This document shows positions 62,086 to 64,000 of a stretch of DNA of 64,000 nucleotides, in pieces (within the stretch, counting starts at the first letter, position 1; each line of letters begins with the position of its first letter). A program made the position numbers and the translations under genes. The stretch spans positions 1 through 64,000 of the forward strand of contig JAQWFM010000003.1 of NCBI GenBank assembly GCA_028704415.1. The letters run 5' to 3'. The DNA comes from Oscillospiraceae bacterium (GTDB taxonomy: Bacteria; Bacillota; Clostridia; Saccharofermentanales; Fastidiosipilaceae). Below the pieces are notes generated by a model. That model ran no database searches. It saw only the letters and a list, made by a program, of their open reading frames with translations, and was not told the DNA's origin.

Positions 62086-63408
62086 TCAGCGCCGCTCCAT
62101 AAAGCGCAAACTCTGACGTCTGATTAACGTCCTGGGGTAGGTAAAACGGCGCAGGCCTTCTATACCCTGATAAGCTCCTAAGCCGCTGGCCCCAATGCCG
62201 CTTTTAGGAATCTCATTGATTACCTGACCAACAGGGATGCCATTGATCCACAACGCACCGCAAACCGCAAATTGTTCCAGTAAAGTCCGATCTTCCTCTG
62301 CCTGGGTAAAGGCATAGATCAGCAGCGGATGAGGATACCCGTTCACGCTCTCGATGGTCTGCGGTAAATTGGTATAGGACAGGACCGGTAAAATGGGCCC
62401 AAAGATCTCCTGCTGCATGACCGGAGACTGAAAGGTCACCCGATCAAGGATGGTTAGTTCTATTTTTCGTTCTTTGTCATCAGCCCGGCCGCCCCAGACC
62501 ACCCGGCCGCTGGAGAGCAGGCGGCACAAGCGTTCATACTGATCAGGCTGGCTGAGCCTCTGATTAAGCGGGTTATGCAGCGGATCCAGGTCATTAAGAG
62601 AACGCATATAGTCAACCAATTCATCCAGAAACTGCTCCTTGACCGCCGCATCCACCAGGCAGTAATCAACGGCTTCGCAATCCTGCCCGCTGTTGAAGCG
62701 CTTGCTGTTAATGACCTCAGCTGCGGCTTGCTTCAGATCAGCTGCAGACGTCACAATACAGGGGACTTTACCTCCCAGGGCTAAGGTCAGAGGGGTCAGC
62801 CTGTGCGCGGCCTGCTTCATAATGCCCACGGCAGTCTGTGCGCGGCCGGTAAAAACGATATGGTCTACCGGCAGCCGCACCAGGCGCTCGCTCAGGTCAT
62901 CGCCGCCCCAAAGACATTGAACTAAAGTCGGGGTAAAGGCTTCCCGACAGATCCGGACAATCTGCTGACTGACATGGGGCTGATGAGACGGCGGTTTCAG
63001 AATCGCACAGTTACCTGCCGCCAGCACATCAATCAAAGGCAGAAAGCTATACCGCAAAGGTGCACTCCAATTGCTCAAAATGAGCACCACACCGTAAGGC
63101 TCGCGCACCGTAACACTGCGATACCAGGCACCTTCGGCCAGGTGGCGGACCGGTTCCGGACGCATCCAGCGGGATAAATGGCGCTGAAACAGTTTGATTT
63201 CACGGTACAGCGGCTGCAGTTCTGACTGCAGCGTATTTTTTACCGGTTTACCCAAATCGGCCGACACTGCCGCCAGCAACTGCTGCTCGTGGCGCTGCAA
63301 CACTGCCGACAGATTGCTTAACGCAGCTTGCCGCTGCGGTAAATCCTTGCTCTGACCGGTATTGAAGTAATTACGCAGCGTCATTAATCCGGCTTCTAAA
63401 TCTACCAC
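62086..63408 (-). CDS. Class-3-like aldehyde dehydrogenase lacking the catalytic glutamate
   Basis: 440 residues. It has VLILSNWSAPL with the catalytic asparagine, FTGRAQTAVGIM, GQDCEAVDY with the catalytic cysteine and QQEIFGPILPV. Where class 3 ALDHs have LELGGKSP, this protein reads LALGGKVP, so the general-base glutamate is alanine. It may be slower, use another base or be non-oxidising. The overall similarity to class 3 (ALDH3A) enzymes is clear. A GTG start with AAAGGGAG upstream. It shares its strand with birA and lies after pyruvate kinase. Confidence 0.85.
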   Translation of the reverse strand: MVDLEAGLMTLRNYFNTGQSKDLPQRQAALSNLSAVLQRHEQQLLAAVSADLGKPVKNTLQSELQPLYREIKLFQRHLSRWMRPEPVRHLAEGAWYRSVTVREPYGVVLILSNWSAPLRYSFLPLIDVLAAGNCAILKPPSHQPHVSQQIVRICREAFTPTLVQCLWGGDDLSERLVRLPVDHIVFTGRAQTAVGIMKQAAHRLTPLTLALGGKVPCIVTSAADLKQAAAEVINSKRFNSGQDCEAVDYCLVDAAVKEQFLDELVDYMRSLNDLDPLHNPLNQRLSQPDQYERLCRLLSSGRVVWGGRADDKERKIELTILDRVTFQSPVMQQEIFGPILPVLSYTNLPQTIESVNGYPHPLLIYAFTQAEEDRTLLEQFAVCGALWINGIPVGQVINEIPKSGIGASGLGAYQGIEGLRRFTYPRTLIRRQSLRFMERR

Positions 63409-63462
63409 GCTTCTCCCTTTCTCTGGTGTTCATGGTTCCATCCGGCTGCCGACAGCGGCCGT

Positions 63463-64000
63463 TCAGCTGATAATGCCACTGACGGGGTCCACGGTAATAA
63501 TCTGGCCACTCTTAACCAAATTGGTGACATTGGTACAGCCATATACCACCGGAATCTCCAGCGCCTTCCCCACCGTCACCGCATGACAGCCGGATTCAGG
63601 GTTTTCAACGACAATCGCGGATGCATGCCGCATAATATCAATCAGGCTGTTGTCCGTGTCCTTAGCCACCAGAATACAATCCATAGACCGGGCATTGCCA
63701 GTTACGGCGGTCAATTTATTCAAGACCAGCGCCTCAGAAGACACCGTCTTTTTGTCCGCAGTCGGTATACCGATGCCGTGGCTGATGATCTGGCCGACAT
63801 TGGAGACCTTCAGGGTATTGGTCGTGCCCGTCATCCCTACAGGTGTGCCACCCGTAATGACGACTAAATCGCCATTTGCAACCAGGCCTGAAGTCTTGGC
63901 CATCCTCAGTGCCATCTCAAACAGCTCATCTGTCGTGTGCATCTCATCCGCTAAAAAAGGCACCACCCCCCAAGACAAATTAAGCTGGCGCTGAGCATGG
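63463..64000 (-). CDS. pyk: Pyruvate kinase, C-terminal part (cut by the window edge)
   Basis: The frame is open to the window end, reading QRQLNLSWGVVPFLADEM, which matches the pyruvate kinase C-terminal allosteric domain (RxLxLxWGVxP). GLVANGDLVVITGGTPVGMTGTTN is the end of that domain. After it there is an extra 110 residues, ILVAKDTDNSLIDIMRHASAIVVENPESGCHA, then GKALEIPVVYG, which is a PEP-utilising-enzyme-like mobile domain as in Bacillus-type pyruvate kinases. The catalytic barrel lies outside the window. The track start (a TTG) is artificial. Confidence 0.93.
   Translation of the reverse strand, partial: HAQRQLNLSWGVVPFLADEMHTTDELFEMALRMAKTSGLVANGDLVVITGGTPVGMTGTTNTLKVSNVGQIISHGIGIPTADKKTVSSEALVLNKLTAVTGNARSMDCILVAKDTDNSLIDIMRHASAIVVENPESGCHAVTVGKALEIPVVYGCTNVTNLVKSGQIITVDPVSGIIS

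Overview
The window looks like a chromosomal segment of a low-motility-of-sequence, moderately GC-rich member of the Firmicutes, most likely class Clostridia. The support is a CIRCE-controlled hrcA-grpE-dnaK-dnaJ-prmA operon, a GlgC plus GlgD glycogen pathway, HrcA, ComEA, a YqeK-type HD domain, DUF5685, strong AGGAGG-type ribosome binding sites and sigma-A-like promoters. Almost everything is housekeeping and most genes are on the minus strand. No rRNA, prophage or CRISPR array was seen, and one tRNA is present.

Region by region. 1-4300: a site-2 protease (cut by the window edge), a long type-2 IleRS with a structured leader ending in a terminator-like hairpin, and tRNA-Pro(CGG) with its own promoter and terminator. 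4300-6230: a small accessory patch on the plus strand with a broken IS30-family transposase, about 570 bases of unassignable DNA and an L-2-amino-thiazoline-4-carboxylate hydrolase-family gene. 6233-19802: a long minus-strand run with a membrane protein, Lrp/AsnC regulator, aminotransferase, prfB, purEFNHD, a NadD-YqeK fusion, rsfS, comEA, thyA and folA. 20166-28645: a tiny zinc-ribbon protein, hom with an ACT-domain protein, rdgB, an rRNA m5C methyltransferase, a degenerate M3-peptidase-like protein, argS and a zinc-ribbon membrane protein. 28662-34812: glycogen genes glgC-glgD-glgA plus a GH13 enzyme. 35009-41734: an OadG-like small protein and the heat-shock operon. 41839-47653: galT, an inactive-looking M28-like lipoprotein, an ABC-type ATPase and a TOPRIM/DUF4276-like protein, then hemW. 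47870-51435: an inactive-looking S11-like protein, then a DUF5685/J-protein/membrane-protein group. 51550-58567: gltX-glnS and a heterodimeric ABC exporter. 58755-64000: ferritin, HtrA, monofunctional BirA, a class-3-like ALDH and the end of pyruvate kinase.

Two themes stand out. First, the overlapping ATPase-TOPRIM pair at 43068-45151 has the make-up of two-gene nuclease defence modules (OLD, Gabija and PARIS type) and is the best candidate for an undescribed system. Second, several proteins keep an enzyme fold but have visibly lost catalytic residues: the M3-like protein (no HEXXH), the M28-like lipoprotein (metal ligands replaced), the S11-like protein (all three motifs gone) and an ALDH without the usual glutamate. 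GlgD is a known non-catalytic relative of GlgC and fits the same picture.

All calls come from reading the sequence and remembered family features. No searches were run.
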